Below are positions 1 through 7,471 of a stretch of 18,989 nt of DNA, piece after piece (position 1 is the stretch's first letter; each line of letters begins with the position of its first letter). The notes below the pieces were generated by a model. It did no database searches. It was not told where the DNA came from and was given only the letters and a program-made list of their open reading frames with translations. The position numbers and the translations under genes were made by a program. The stretch covers positions 1-18,989 of the forward strand of contig DATJBC010000003.1 in NCBI GenBank assembly GCA_035515515.1. The letters run 5' to 3'. The stretch is from DATJBC01 sp035515515. GTDB taxonomy: Bacteria > Actinomycetota > Acidimicrobiia > Acidimicrobiales > UBA8190.

Positions 1-1
1 G

Positions 2-352
2 GCCACCAATCCCATGCCGAGGTTCCGGGCCCGGCTGGAATCCGACCTGCCGTGGCTCGTCACCCAGGAGGACGCCTCCTTCCACTCCTACGCCTTCGGC
101 ACCTGCCGCCAGTGCGGGGCCAACGCCGAGCTCGCCGCCGAGTTCGTCCGTTGGCTGGACACCCACGACGGCGGGGGGCTGCAGGAGGCGGAGACGGCGT
201 TCCGGGCCATCGCCGAGACGGCCAAGAGCCTCCAGTTCACGCTGGCGCGCGCCGCGCGCGGCCGGCGCGTCGACGTGGGCGCTCCCTTCGAGCACCTGGA
301 GGAGGCCTGGGACACCGCCGTGGGCATCCTCGTCAAGCGCTATGGCGACTGA
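2..352 (+). CDS. DUF1839-like protein, C-terminal part (5' end outside window)
   Basis: The frame is open from the left edge to a TGA at 350-352, so this is the last ~116 residues of a longer protein. An ATG at 14 is in frame but is probably internal, because the codons before it also read as sensible protein (ATNP). The motif FHSYAFGTCRQCGANAELAA followed by RWLD resembles, from memory, the conserved C-terminal part of DUF1839 proteins (about 300 residues, function unknown). Some DUF1839 genes lie near amino acid:carrier-protein ligase genes; that is recollection and no such ligase is visible here. Two Cys (CRQC) and a helical C-terminus are visible. A GC hairpin 25 nt after the stop suggests transcription ends here. 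The coding call is firm; the family call is moderate. Confidence 0.6.
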   Translation, partial: ATNPMPRFRARLESDLPWLVTQEDASFHSYAFGTCRQCGANAELAAEFVRWLDTHDGGGLQEAETAFRAIAETAKSLQFTLARAARGRRVDVGAPFEHLEEAWDTAVGILVKRYGD

Positions 353-376
353 GAGCCGGCTGAAGGCCGGGTGGCG

Positions 377-399
377 GCGCCGGGTCTCGGGCCCGGCGC
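377..399 (+). terminator. Candidate hairpin terminator after the DUF1839-like gene
   Basis: GCGCCGGG (377-384) and CCCGGCGC (392-399) form a perfect 8-bp stem with a 7-nt loop, 25 nt after the stop codon. There is no T tract, as is usual in high-GC actinobacteria, so terminator function is inferred from position and stability only. Confidence 0.4.
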
Positions 400-551
400 G
401 CTCGTCGGTACCCGCCACAGGTAGTGCGCGCCCGCACGACGGCGCGGGGCGTGGCTAGCATGACCGGCAGTCCGCGACAGAAGGTGCAGCCGAAGGTGCA
501 GACGGGGGCGGACGTCATCGCACGACATCCATCGAGCCAGGCGGTGAGGCT

Positions 552-2330
552 GTGACGGCGCGCGCCGTGTGGTTCGGCACGCCGGAGCGGCCGCTCTTCG
601 GGTGGGTGCACGTCCCGGAGCCGGAGCGGGCCCGGGGGGGCGTGGTGCTGTGCCCGGCGCTGGGTCTCGAAGGTGTCTGTGCCCACCGCTCCTACCGCCA
701 CCTGGCCGAGCGCCTCGAGGCGGCCGGCCTCGTGGTGGTGCGCTTCGACTACCACGGCACCGGCGACTCGTCGGGGGACGAGGCCGACCCCGGTCGCGTC
801 GAGGCCTGGGTGCAGTCGGTGCGCGCCGCCGTGGACCTCGTGCGTGAGGCGGGGGTGTCCGACGTCGCCCTGGTGGGGCTGCGGGTGGGCGCCATCCTGG
901 CCGCGCACGCGGCGGCCCAGGACGCCGGGGTGGCGGCGCTCGTCCTGTGGGACGCGTGTGCCTCGGGGCGTGTCTACCTGCGCGAGCAGCGGGCCCTCGG
1001 CGCCGTCAGCCTGGGCGCCGACCACGCCGAGGAGGGCGCCGAGCAGGGCGGGGACGGGTCGATCGAGGTCCCCGGGATCGTGTACCAGGCCGACACCGTG
1101 GCCCAGCTGTCGGAGCTGTCGGTGGCGGCCACCGAGGGCCCCCTGGCCTCGCGCGTCCTGGTGCTCAGCCGCCCCGACCGCGTGCAGAACAAGGCCATGG
1201 TGGCCCGCCTGTCCATGGCGCACGTGGAGTGGTCCGACGCCCTCGGGCAGGACCTGCTCCTCGACGTCGAGCCCATGGAGGTCCGCGAGCCCCTCGCCAC
1301 CATGGCCGAGATCGTCTCCTGGCTGGGAGCCGTGCTGGGCGGGCCCGAGGCGGCGGTGCGCGTGCCGGCGCGCCCCGACGCCGTCATGGCCGACGCCCAG
1401 GGGCACCAGTTCGTGGAGCGCATCACCAGTCTCGGGCCGCTGGGCCTGTTCGGCATCACCACCGAGCCCCTCGAGCCCCGGGCCGACGGGGCCGGGGGCG
1501 GCCCGTCGTGGATCGTCCTCCTCAACGCCGGGCTCATCGACCACGTGGGGCCGTCGCGCCTGTGGGTGGACCTCGCCCGGCGATGGGCCGCCATGGGTGC
1601 GCGCGTCCTGCGCTTCGACCTGAGCGGGCTCGGTGACAGCCCGACGCGCCCCGGCCAGCGCGAGGACATCATGTACCCCGGCGAGGCCTTCGACGACCTC
1701 GTCGCGGTGTTGGACGAGCTGGCACCCCATTCGGCCCGAGACGTCGTGTTCACCGGGTTGTGCGCCGGCGGGTACCACTCCGTCGAGGCCGGCATCGCCC
1801 TCGGCGTGGGTCGGGTGTGCCTCATCAACCCCATCCTCACGGCCAAGCCGGCCGAGATCCGCCGCACCGTCGCCGAACGCGAGGGCCGCACACCCGCCGT
1901 CGACCCGCGCCGCCAGGCGACCACGGCCCGGCGACGCTGGGTGCGGGCGCTGCCCGCCCACGACCGGATCGGGGCCGTCATCGACCGCCTCCCCGACGCC
2001 ACGTGGTGGCTCATCAACCGGGTGGCGGTGGCGAGCCCTCCCACCCGCGTCCTCGAGCGGTTGGTCGAGCACCAGGTGGACACCTACATCGTGTGCGGGC
2101 CGACCGAGGCGCGCACGCTCACCCGGGGAGAGGGCGCCGCCATGCGGCGCCTGGCGCGCTCGGCGCACTTCCGGCTGGAGGTGGTGCCCGGCATCGACCA
2201 CGAGCTCTTCGCCCACCGGTCGCGGGAGCTCGTCGTCCCCACGGTGAGCGAGTGGGTGCTCTTCGGGCGCACCTCGGGCGGTCGGCGCCCGGCCGAGCCC
2301 AGGGTCGGCGCGTCGAGCACCCGCCCGTAG
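552..2330 (+). CDS. Tandem alpha/beta-hydrolase (two S33-like domains; second has a Cys nucleophile)
   Basis: The protein is 592 residues with two hydrolase-fold halves. The N-terminal half (about 1-265) has FDYHGTGDSSGD and a nucleophile-elbow equivalent GLRVG (109-113) in which Ser is replaced by Arg; no convincing catalytic His follows it. This half resembles, from memory, exosortase-associated hydrolases that carry GLRLG. The C-terminal half (about 300-565) has FDLSGLGDSP, an elbow GLCAG with Cys404 as nucleophile, and GIDHELF with His550 in the catalytic-His position. No signal peptide or membrane span is seen, so it should be cytoplasmic. The substrate is unknown; an acyl transfer or thioester step on an envelope precursor is possible but is inference. 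The GTG start follows GGTGAGG at 543-549, very close to the start codon. It stands alone, about 200 nt after the DUF1839-like gene. Confidence 0.85.
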   Translation: MTARAVWFGTPERPLFGWVHVPEPERARGGVVLCPALGLEGVCAHRSYRHLAERLEAAGLVVVRFDYHGTGDSSGDEADPGRVEAWVQSVRAAVDLVREAGVSDVALVGLRVGAILAAHAAAQDAGVAALVLWDACASGRVYLREQRALGAVSLGADHAEEGAEQGGDGSIEVPGIVYQADTVAQLSELSVAATEGPLASRVLVLSRPDRVQNKAMVARLSMAHVEWSDALGQDLLLDVEPMEVREPLATMAEIVSWLGAVLGGPEAAVRVPARPDAVMADAQGHQFVERITSLGPLGLFGITTEPLEPRADGAGGGPSWIVLLNAGLIDHVGPSRLWVDLARRWAAMGARVLRFDLSGLGDSPTRPGQREDIMYPGEAFDDLVAVLDELAPHSARDVVFTGLCAGGYHSVEAGIALGVGRVCLINPILTAKPAEIRRTVAEREGRTPAVDPRRQATTARRRWVRALPAHDRIGAVIDRLPDATWWLINRVAVASPPTRVLERLVEHQVDTYIVCGPTEARTLTRGEGAAMRRLARSAHFRLEVVPGIDHELFAHRSRELVVPTVSEWVLFGRTSGGRRPAEPRVGASSTRP

Positions 2331-2425
2331 CTGGTCCCGACGAGGCGACCGGCTGCGGCCGTCGCCGTCCGGCATTCGTCACGAGATCGCAACCCCGTTC
2401 CGAGGGTCCTGCCAGGTTGGGCGCC

Positions 2426-2431
2426 GAGAAT
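2426..2431 (+). promoter_or_regulatory. Possible -10 element for the small protein at 2438 (leaderless geometry)
   Basis: GAGAAT ends exactly 6 nt before the GTG at 2438, the spacing seen for several better -10 elements in this window. The first base departs from TANNNT, so this is weak on its own. Confidence 0.3.
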
Positions 2432-2437
2432 GGTGTT

Positions 2438-2728
2438 GTGGAACCGATGATCCTGGAGTCGTGCAACAGCACCTGGCTCTTCGACACCGAGGGCAAGCGC
2501 TTCCGCCGGGTCCTCAAGGGCGTCGACGTCGGGCACCACGCCACGGCCACGGCGTGGCGGCCGTACCACCGGCTGGAGATCGACCCGGGCTCCGAGGGCT
2601 TCATCGTGGTGCTCAACGCCGAGGGGTCCCGCCTGCTGCGCTCGTGGCGCCACACCCGCGACTGCGCCCAGTGCGGGGAGCGGGTGACGGCCGAGCTGTC
2701 CCTCGACGCCGTCCGCGCCGCGCTCTGA
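2438..2728 (+). CDS. Small conserved-looking protein with a C-terminal CxxC, function unknown
   Basis: This is a 96-residue protein if it starts at GTG 2438, or 93 if at ATG 2447. The same frame stays open far upstream, but those codons lie antisense-like within the hydrolase gene and read as low-complexity Arg/Pro, so the upstream part is not used. From 2447 the sequence looks like real protein: STWLFDTEGKRFRR, then WRPYHRLEI, then GFIVVLNAEGSRLLRSWRHT, then CAQCGE. It could be a small beta-rich fold, with the CxxC perhaps binding zinc. I do not recognise a named family. GC-rich hairpins follow the stop, so it is probably a single-gene transcript between the hydrolase and the sugar-nucleotide dehydrogenase. 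Confidence 0.6.
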   Translation: MEPMILESCNSTWLFDTEGKRFRRVLKGVDVGHHATATAWRPYHRLEIDPGSEGFIVVLNAEGSRLLRSWRHTRDCAQCGERVTAELSLDAVRAAL

Positions 2729-2748
2729 CCCCGCCCGGCGGGGTGCCC

Positions 2749-2771
2749 CCCGGGCCGAGACCGGGCCCGGG
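2749..2771 (+). terminator. Candidate hairpin terminator after the small protein
   Basis: CCCGGGCC (2749-2756) pairs with GGCCCGGG (2764-2771), an 8-bp stem with a 7-nt loop. A second, smaller inverted repeat (CCCCG/CGGGG) sits just before it at about 2729-2743. There is no T tract. Confidence 0.4.
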
Positions 2772-2810
2772 AACCTCGTCGTGCGCCCGAGATAGCGCCG
2801 GGAGGCCCAC

Positions 2811-2816
2811 TACGCT
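2811..2816 (+). promoter_or_regulatory. Possible -10 (TACGCT) for the nucleotide-sugar dehydrogenase
   Basis: TACGCT fits the actinobacterial TANNNT pattern. It lies between the candidate terminator and the gene and would give a leader of about 45 nt that contains the AGAGAGA ribosome-binding site. No clear -35 is seen. Confidence 0.3.
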
Positions 2817-2867
2817 CGATGAGGTCGCGAAGGGGCGCACCCCGTCGCCCCGCAGAGAGACGATGGC

Positions 2868-4136
2868 ATGAGCAGCCGCACCGAACGAGCCGTGATCGTG
2901 GGCCAGGGCTATGTGGGCCTGGCGCTGGCCCTTCGTGCCGTGGACGTCGGGTACGACGTCGTCGGCCTCGACACCGACGAGTCCCGCATCACCCGCCTGC
3001 AGCGCAACGAGTCCTACATCGAGGACGTCACCGACGCCCGGCTGGCCGCCTGCCAGGCCACCGGCCGCTACACGCCCACGGCCGAGCCCAAGGCGTGCGC
3101 GGGGTTCGACATCGCCGTCATCACCGTGCCCACCCCCCTGCGCGAGGGCGTGCCCGACCTGTCCTACATCGAGGGCTCGGCGCGCACCCTGGCACGCTTC
3201 CTGCGCCCCGAGGCGACCGTCGTGCTCGAGTCCACGACCTACCCGGGCACCACGACGGAGCTCGTGCGCGACATCCTCGAGGAGGGCTCCGGGCTGACCG
3301 CGGGCATCGACTTCCACCTCGGCTACAGCCCCGAGCGCATCGACCCCGGCAGCGATTCCTGGAACGTGGTCAACACCCCCAAGGTGGTGTCGGGCATCGA
3401 CGACGCCTCGCTCAAGGCGGTCCAGGAGTTCTACGGTCGCCTGTGCGAGACGACCGTGCCGGTGTCGAGCACCGAGGTGGCCGAGCTGGTGAAGCTGCTC
3501 GAGAACACCTTCCGGCACGTGAACATCGCGCTGGTCAACGAGCTCGCCATGTTCGCCAACGAGCTCGGGGTCGACGTGTGGGAGGCGATCGACGCGGCGT
3601 CGACCAAGCCCTTCGGCTTCATGCCCTTCCGCCCCGGACCCGGGGTGGGCGGGCACTGCCTGCCCATCGACCCCTCCTACCTGTCCTGGAAGGTGCGCCG
3701 CAGCATCGGCCAGAGCTTCCGCTTCATCGAGCTCGCCAACGACATCAACGAGCACATGCCCGACTACGTGGTGCGCCGGCTCATGCTGGCGCTCAACGAG
3801 CGGGGACGGGCCCTGCGCGGCAGCCGGGTCCTGGTGCTGGGCCTGGCCTACAAGCGCAACACCGCCGATGCCCGCGAGTCCCCGGCGCTGGTGGTGGTGG
3901 AGCGCCTGGCCGCGCTGGGGGCCGAGGTGCGCGCCGCCGATCCCCACGTCCGGGACCTGGCGCTCGACCCCCGTGTCAGCCTGGTGGACGCCACCGCCGC
4001 CGAGGCGGCCGCCGCCCATGCCGTGGTCGTGGTGACCGACCACGACCAGTTCGACTTCGACGCCATCGTGGGGGCGGCGCCCTACGTCCTCGACACCCGC
4101 AACCGGCTGAGCGGGCCCAACGTCGAGCAGCTCTGA
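2868..4136 (+). CDS. Nucleotide-sugar dehydrogenase (UDP-N-acetylglucosamine/mannosamine 6-dehydrogenase type)
   Basis: The 422-residue length is normal for the UDP-glucose/GDP-mannose dehydrogenase family, which oxidises a UDP-sugar C6 hydroxyl to a carboxylate in two NAD-dependent steps. Visible landmarks are the NAD-binding GQGYVGLA at 12-19, VPTPL, STTYPGTT, YSPERIDPG, the catalytic-region Lys209 in ELVKLLENTFR, the nucleophile Cys264 in GVGGHCLPIDPSYLSWK, and the C-terminal GLAYKRNTADARESPAL. The GGHCLPIDP...W form is closer to WbpA/WecC-type enzymes (acetamido sugars) than to plain UDP-glucose dehydrogenase; that preference is inference. The ATG start has AGAGAGA a few bases upstream. 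The gene converges with a glycosyltransferase, so it probably supplies an acidic sugar for the same surface glycan. It is cytoplasmic. Confidence 0.92.
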   Translation: MSSRTERAVIVGQGYVGLALALRAVDVGYDVVGLDTDESRITRLQRNESYIEDVTDARLAACQATGRYTPTAEPKACAGFDIAVITVPTPLREGVPDLSYIEGSARTLARFLRPEATVVLESTTYPGTTTELVRDILEEGSGLTAGIDFHLGYSPERIDPGSDSWNVVNTPKVVSGIDDASLKAVQEFYGRLCETTVPVSSTEVAELVKLLENTFRHVNIALVNELAMFANELGVDVWEAIDAASTKPFGFMPFRPGPGVGGHCLPIDPSYLSWKVRRSIGQSFRFIELANDINEHMPDYVVRRLMLALNERGRALRGSRVLVLGLAYKRNTADARESPALVVVERLAALGAEVRAADPHVRDLALDPRVSLVDATAAEAAAAHAVVVVTDHDQFDFDAIVGAAPYVLDTRNRLSGPNVEQL

Positions 4137-4145
4137 CTCTGACCT

Positions 4146-4163
4146 GATCCGGCGGGTCGGATC
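4146..4163. terminator. Small inverted repeat between convergent genes
   Basis: GATCCG (4146-4151) and CGGATC (4158-4163) flank a 6-nt loop in the 36-nt gap between the convergent dehydrogenase and glycosyltransferase genes. It could end transcription from both sides. The stem is short and has no T tract. Confidence 0.4.
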
Positions 4164-4172
4164 CGATCTGCG

Positions 4173-5369
4173 TCAGTCGCCCAGCGGCGCCTGGGCGGCC
4201 TGTGCCCCCACCGGCGAGGAGCCCCTCCGGGCGCGGGCCCGGCGCCGGGGGATGAGGGCGCGGGGCCCCCGGGCCGCCGCGTCGGCCAGGACGCCCTCGA
4301 TCCGGGCGGAGGCCACGTCCAGGTTGAAGTGGGTGCGGATGTGCTCGGCGCACGCCCGGCCCAGCTGGGGCTCCCGTCGACGCCAGTCGGCCACCGCCTC
4401 CAGGCGCTCGGCCAGCCCGGCGGGGTCGTCGCTGTCGACCAGGAAGCGGGCGAAGGGCCCCGTGAGGATCTCGGGCGTCCCCCCCACGCTCGTCGCCACC
4501 ACGGGCCGCCCCGACGCCATGCCCTCGAGCACGGTGCGGGGGAGCCCCTCGGTGCGCGACGCCAGGACCACGACGTCGGCCGCGTGGAGCAGCGTCACGA
4601 CGTCGTCGCCCATGGGCAGCCAGTGGCACCCCGGCGGGGCCTCGTGCTGGAACAGCGCCATGAGGGCCTCGGGATCCTCGGCCAGGACCGGCTTGCCCTG
4701 CAGCACCAGGCGCGCCCGCTCGGGGGCCATGCCCAGGCGGCGCCACGCCTCGAGGAGGACGTCGATCCCCTTGTCGGCGTCGAGGCGCCCGTAGTAGGCG
4801 GCCACGAAGGCGTCGGGGGGGAGGTCCAGGGCGCAGCGGGCGGCTCGCCGCTCCTCGAGGCCACCGGCCGGGTACTTGGCCGAGTCGATGCCCGAGTGCA
4901 CCACGTCGACACGCCGGGCGTCGAGCCCCTCGCCCACCCAGTGGTCACGGGTGGCGTGCGAGATGGCGATGAAGCGGTCCCCCCACGAGGCCAGACGACG
5001 GACGGCCACGTCGGGGTAGACGTCGCGCAGGTGGCACACGATGGGCGCGCCCGCCACGCGGCCGGTCAGGCGCCCGCACACCACGTCGCGGAACCGGTGG
5101 CCGTAGATCACGTCGGGACGACGGCGGATGCCGGTGGCGACGGCGGGGAGGATGCGCAGAGCGTCGGTCACCGACAGGGCGTCGAACGACATCCAGCGCC
5201 GGGTCACCGACTCCGACAACGAGGCGTAGTGGGCGTGCAGGTCGCCGCCGATCTCGTAGAGCACGTCGAGGGTGTGTCCGCGACGGACCAGCGCCTCGGC
5301 GATCTGGGCGCTGGAGATCTCGAGGCCGCCCTCGGGCCGCAACGACTCGGCGTACATCAAGATGTGCAT
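4173..5369 (-). CDS. Family GT4 glycosyltransferase
   Basis: The 398-residue protein has the two-Rossmann GT-B layout. The N-terminus is MHILMYAESLRPEGGLEISS, typical of the glycine-rich acceptor-side loop. The middle has DRFIAISHATRD and VVHSGID, the usual hinge landmarks of GT4 retaining transferases, followed by YYGRLDADKGIDVLLEAW. The donor-binding EX7E motif is visible as Glu274 and Glu282 in RTEGLPRTVLEGMASGRPVV, then GGTPEIL. The last 30 or so residues form an Arg-rich tail outside the fold. Donor and acceptor cannot be read from sequence. It starts 4 nt after the stop of the PIG-L deacetylase gene, so the two are almost certainly co-transcribed and may act on the same glycan. It has no strong ribosome-binding site of its own, which suits translational coupling. 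Confidence 0.9.
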   Translation of the reverse strand: MHILMYAESLRPEGGLEISSAQIAEALVRRGHTLDVLYEIGGDLHAHYASLSESVTRRWMSFDALSVTDALRILPAVATGIRRRPDVIYGHRFRDVVCGRLTGRVAGAPIVCHLRDVYPDVAVRRLASWGDRFIAISHATRDHWVGEGLDARRVDVVHSGIDSAKYPAGGLEERRAARCALDLPPDAFVAAYYGRLDADKGIDVLLEAWRRLGMAPERARLVLQGKPVLAEDPEALMALFQHEAPPGCHWLPMGDDVVTLLHAADVVVLASRTEGLPRTVLEGMASGRPVVATSVGGTPEILTGPFARFLVDSDDPAGLAERLEAVADWRRREPQLGRACAEHIRTHFNLDVASARIEGVLADAAARGPRALIPRRRARARRGSSPVGAQAAQAPLGD

Positions 5370-5373
5370 GGCT

Positions 5374-6183
5374 TCAGAACCGCCGGCGCGCCGCCCCGGC
5401 GTAATAGCGGGCCTTGCGCGAGACGACCTGGCGGGCGATGTCGGCCCGGCGTGATGGGGACAGACGACGCGGCGTCACCATCACCGTCCCGTCCCGGACG
5501 ACCTGCAGGTAGCGGCTCGGGCTGGGAGGCAGGTAGGTGTCGCTCCACGTCCACGCCCCCTCGTCTTGGTAGAGGGCACGGATCTCGCGGAAGCGCTCCA
5601 GGTCCACGTCGAGCTCGGCGGTCGCCAGGCTCGCCAAGGTCTCGTCGGGGTAGTAGTCGGCGCGCATCCACACGTCCCGGGCCACGAGCTCCTCGGGCGC
5701 CAGCCCGTCCCACACCCACACGGAGCACTGGTGGCGCCGTGCCAGCTCGACCATGGCGCGGTGTACCTGGATGTGCTCCTCGTGGCCGTACTCGCCCCAC
5801 GGGTTGTGGGTGTAGATGTCGGTGTGGCGCTGCACGTACGGGTCCACGGCGCGCACCAGCGCGTCGTAGTTCGACCGGTACAGCTCGGCCGTGTCCGGGG
5901 GGCACGAGCGCATGAGGGTCACGCCGTAGGGGGCGGGGGCCCGGCTCAGGAAGTCCGACTGGCCGTAGACGTCGGCGTGCAGGAGGCCCAGGTACTCGAA
6001 GCCCTCGAGGGGGTACCGGGCACGCACGCGGGCCCTCGCCTCGTTGAGGGCGGCGTCAGCGCTCGTGGTGTCGTAGGCGGCCAGGATGCGCGTGGCCGCG
6101 CTGAGGACGGGGCCGTGCCACAGGATCTCGTCGTCGGGGTGCGCCACGACCACGAGGACGTCACGTCCCCCCCCACTCGCCAT
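5374..6183 (-). CDS. PIG-L (LmbE-like) family deacetylase
   Basis: The 269-residue protein shows the family's zinc-site motifs: AHPDDE at residues 14-19, and HNPWGEYGHEEHIQVH at about 126-141 with the distal His. Family members are zinc hydrolases that remove N-acetyl groups from amino sugars in GPI, mycothiol and glycan synthesis. The neighbouring glycosyltransferase points to a glycan substrate rather than mycothiol, but that is inference. There is no signal peptide, so it should act in the cytoplasm. It is the first gene of a two-gene operon. The ATG lies 7 nt downstream of TATCCT on its strand, so the transcript may be nearly leaderless, although GAAGGG also sits right before the ATG. Confidence 0.9.
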   Translation of the reverse strand: MASGGGRDVLVVVAHPDDEILWHGPVLSAATRILAAYDTTSADAALNEARARVRARYPLEGFEYLGLLHADVYGQSDFLSRAPAPYGVTLMRSCPPDTAELYRSNYDALVRAVDPYVQRHTDIYTHNPWGEYGHEEHIQVHRAMVELARRHQCSVWVWDGLAPEELVARDVWMRADYYPDETLASLATAELDVDLERFREIRALYQDEGAWTWSDTYLPPSPSRYLQVVRDGTVMVTPRRLSPSRRADIARQVVSRKARYYAGAARRRF

Positions 6184-6190
6184 CCCTTCG

Positions 6191-6196
6191 AGGATA
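6191..6196 (-). promoter_or_regulatory. Candidate -10 (TATCCT) for the deacetylase-glycosyltransferase operon
   Basis: On the minus strand TATCCT ends 7 nt before the ATG at 6183. This matches TANNNT and the spacing expected of a leaderless or nearly leaderless transcript. No good -35 is visible. Confidence 0.45.
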
Positions 6197-6303
6197 GACG
6201 GCGTCGAATTCCTAGTCCGAGGGGAGCTCGGCGCGTTGCGTCGCGCCGTGCGTCGGGCCGACGTCCCGGGGCCCCCACGGGAGGGCGGCGGGGGGCCGGG
6301 TGC

Positions 6304-6309
6304 TACCGT
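6304..6309 (+). promoter_or_regulatory. Candidate -10 (TACCGT) for the tRNA-Ser gene
   Basis: TACCGT ends 10 nt before the first base of the mature tRNA. This would give a transcript with a 5' leader of only about 4 nt. Confidence 0.4.
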
Positions 6310-6319
6310 TGGCCCGCTC

Positions 6320-6411
6320 GGAGAGGTGCGAGAGCGGCCGAATCGGACTCACTGCTAATGAGTTGACCTGGGAAACCGGGTCCGAGGGTTCAAATCCCTC
6401 CCTCTCCGCCA
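6320..6411 (+). tRNA. tRNA-Ser(GCU), CCA encoded
   Basis: The acceptor stem is perfect: GGAGAGG (6320-6326) with CCTCTCC (6401-6407), discriminator G and an encoded CCA ending at 6411. The anticodon stem-loop is ACTCA-CTGCTAA-TGAGT, giving anticodon GCT, which reads serine codons AGC and AGU. A long variable arm (CTGGG..ACCGGG region) follows, as class II serine tRNAs require. The T arm is GAGGG-TTCAAAT-CCCTC. Its length of 92 nt with CCA suits tRNA-Ser. It lies alone between the divergent deacetylase operon and the methyltransferase. No copy of its 3' end, which would indicate an integration site, was seen elsewhere in the window. Confidence 0.97.
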
Positions 6412-6511
6412 CGTGCGCCGCCGCCGCCGCCGACCGCGCCCGCGCCGGTGGGCCGTGCCCGGGCGCCCGGCGCACGACCCCGTCGCCGGGGACCGACCGG
6501 CGGGCCTCCAC

Positions 6512-6517
6512 TAGGGT
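6512..6517 (+). promoter_or_regulatory. Possible -10 (TAGGGT) for the methyltransferase
   Basis: TAGGGT matches TANNNT and would start a transcript near 6524 with a leader of about 54 nt that includes the AAGGGGGGG ribosome-binding site at 6561-6569. Confidence 0.3.
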
Positions 6518-6577
6518 TGTGCGAGTTCCGACCTGACGGGAAGAACCCGGCTCGCCGATGAAGGGGGGGCAGCGCCG

Positions 6578-7408
6578 TTGCCCTGCCGTCAGCCCCACAC
6601 CGACAGCGATCCCGGCGACCGCGCCCCCGACGCCGAGGCGCACGAGGGCTCGCACAATAGCGGGCCGCGCGCCCTGACCCTCGGGTCGATCGAGTGGAAC
6701 CGGGCCATGTGGGGCGACCCCAGCAGGTGGGAGGACCAGGGCAACAACTGGTCGTTCCACGCCGAGTCGTGCGGCCAGCCCTACGTGCAGTGGAAGGCCT
6801 CGGTCGTGGCCACGTTCATCGCGCCGTTCTGCGGACCGGGCGTCGACGTGCTCGAGCTCGCCCCGGGGCACGGTCGGTGGACCGAGTACTTCGTGGGCAA
6901 CACCGCCAGCCTGACGCTCGTCGACCTGAACGCCAGCTGCATCTCGGTGTGCCAGGAGCGCTTCGGGTCCCGCCCCGAGGTCCGTCTGATCGTCAACGAC
7001 GGCCGGTCGCTCCCCGTCCCCGACGCATCGGTCGACCTGGTGTGGTGCTTCGGGACCTTCGTGCACTTGGTCCCCCGCGACATCGACGGCTATCTGGGCG
7101 AGTTCCGGCGGGTGCTACGCCCGGGCGGGAGGTTCGTCGTACACCACACGGGATGGCCCGACGCCACCCTGCGGCTCGTCCCCCTGACGCGTCGGCTGGG
7201 TCGGCCCGGTCGCGTGCTCCAGCACCGGCTGAGCCAGGGATTGTGGCGGCCCGGGGGCGACCGCGTCGAGATGTCGGCCCGCCGCTTCGCGGCGATGGCC
7301 GGTCACCACGGACTGGTCGTCGATCGCCAGGTCCGGACGTGGGGATCGAACCGACAGTACGGCCTGGCGTTCAACGACGTCGTGAGCGTGGGGTCGTCGC
7401 CGGGCTGA
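6578..7408 (+). CDS. Class I SAM-dependent methyltransferase
   Basis: The 276-residue protein has SAM motif I as VDVLELAPGHGRWTEYF, an acidic motif II in LTLVDLNASC, then DASVDLVWCFGTFVHL and the YLGEFRRVLRPGGRFVVHH strand typical of Methyltransf_11/25 proteins. The N-terminal WGDPSRWEDQGNNWSFH and CGQPYVQWK resemble, from memory, methyltransferases found in glycan clusters; the acceptor is unknown. I chose TTG 6578 because AAGGGGGGG (6561-6569) lies 8 nt upstream. The first in-frame ATG (6708) would remove the conserved-looking SIEWNRA segment and has no good ribosome-binding site. The first ~30 residues look unstructured. It is monocistronic: a tRNA lies before it and a promoter for rimO after it. 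Confidence 0.85.
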   Translation: MPCRQPHTDSDPGDRAPDAEAHEGSHNSGPRALTLGSIEWNRAMWGDPSRWEDQGNNWSFHAESCGQPYVQWKASVVATFIAPFCGPGVDVLELAPGHGRWTEYFVGNTASLTLVDLNASCISVCQERFGSRPEVRLIVNDGRSLPVPDASVDLVWCFGTFVHLVPRDIDGYLGEFRRVLRPGGRFVVHHTGWPDATLRLVPLTRRLGRPGRVLQHRLSQGLWRPGGDRVEMSARRFAAMAGHHGLVVDRQVRTWGSNRQYGLAFNDVVSVGSSPG

Positions 7409-7459
7409 GCGGTCCGTGCCTGCAGAGGGGCCCTGCGGCCGCCCCGCGCGCCGCGCCGG

Positions 7460-7465
7460 TACATT
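7460..7465 (+). promoter_or_regulatory. Candidate -10 (TACATT) for a leaderless rimO transcript
   Basis: TACATT fits TANNNT and ends exactly 6 nt before GTG 7472, so transcription would start on the start codon. There is no ribosome-binding site upstream of the gene, which supports a leaderless message. Confidence 0.5.
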
Positions 7466-7471
7466 GTCGTG

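Noticed and set aside
333..2375. A 680-codon minus-strand frame over the tandem hydrolase gene
   Set aside because: Low-complexity Gly/Arg/Pro/His translation, antisense to a protein with clear hydrolase motifs.
4329..5915. A 528-codon plus-strand frame over the glycosyltransferase and deacetylase genes
   Set aside because: Antisense shadow; the minus strand carries EX7E, AHPDDE and HxxH motifs in genes of normal length.
6320..6411. tRNA-Ser as an integration (att) site for a genomic island
   Set aside because: No second copy of the tRNA 3' end and no integrase gene are present in the window.
6412..6511. Inverted repeats after the tRNA (CCGGGCGCCCGG at about 6459-6470 and CCCCG/CGGGG at 6478-6491) as a tRNA terminator
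   Set aside because: The first is a palindrome with no loop unless bases bulge, and the second has only 5 bp. GC-rich DNA gives many such stems by chance.
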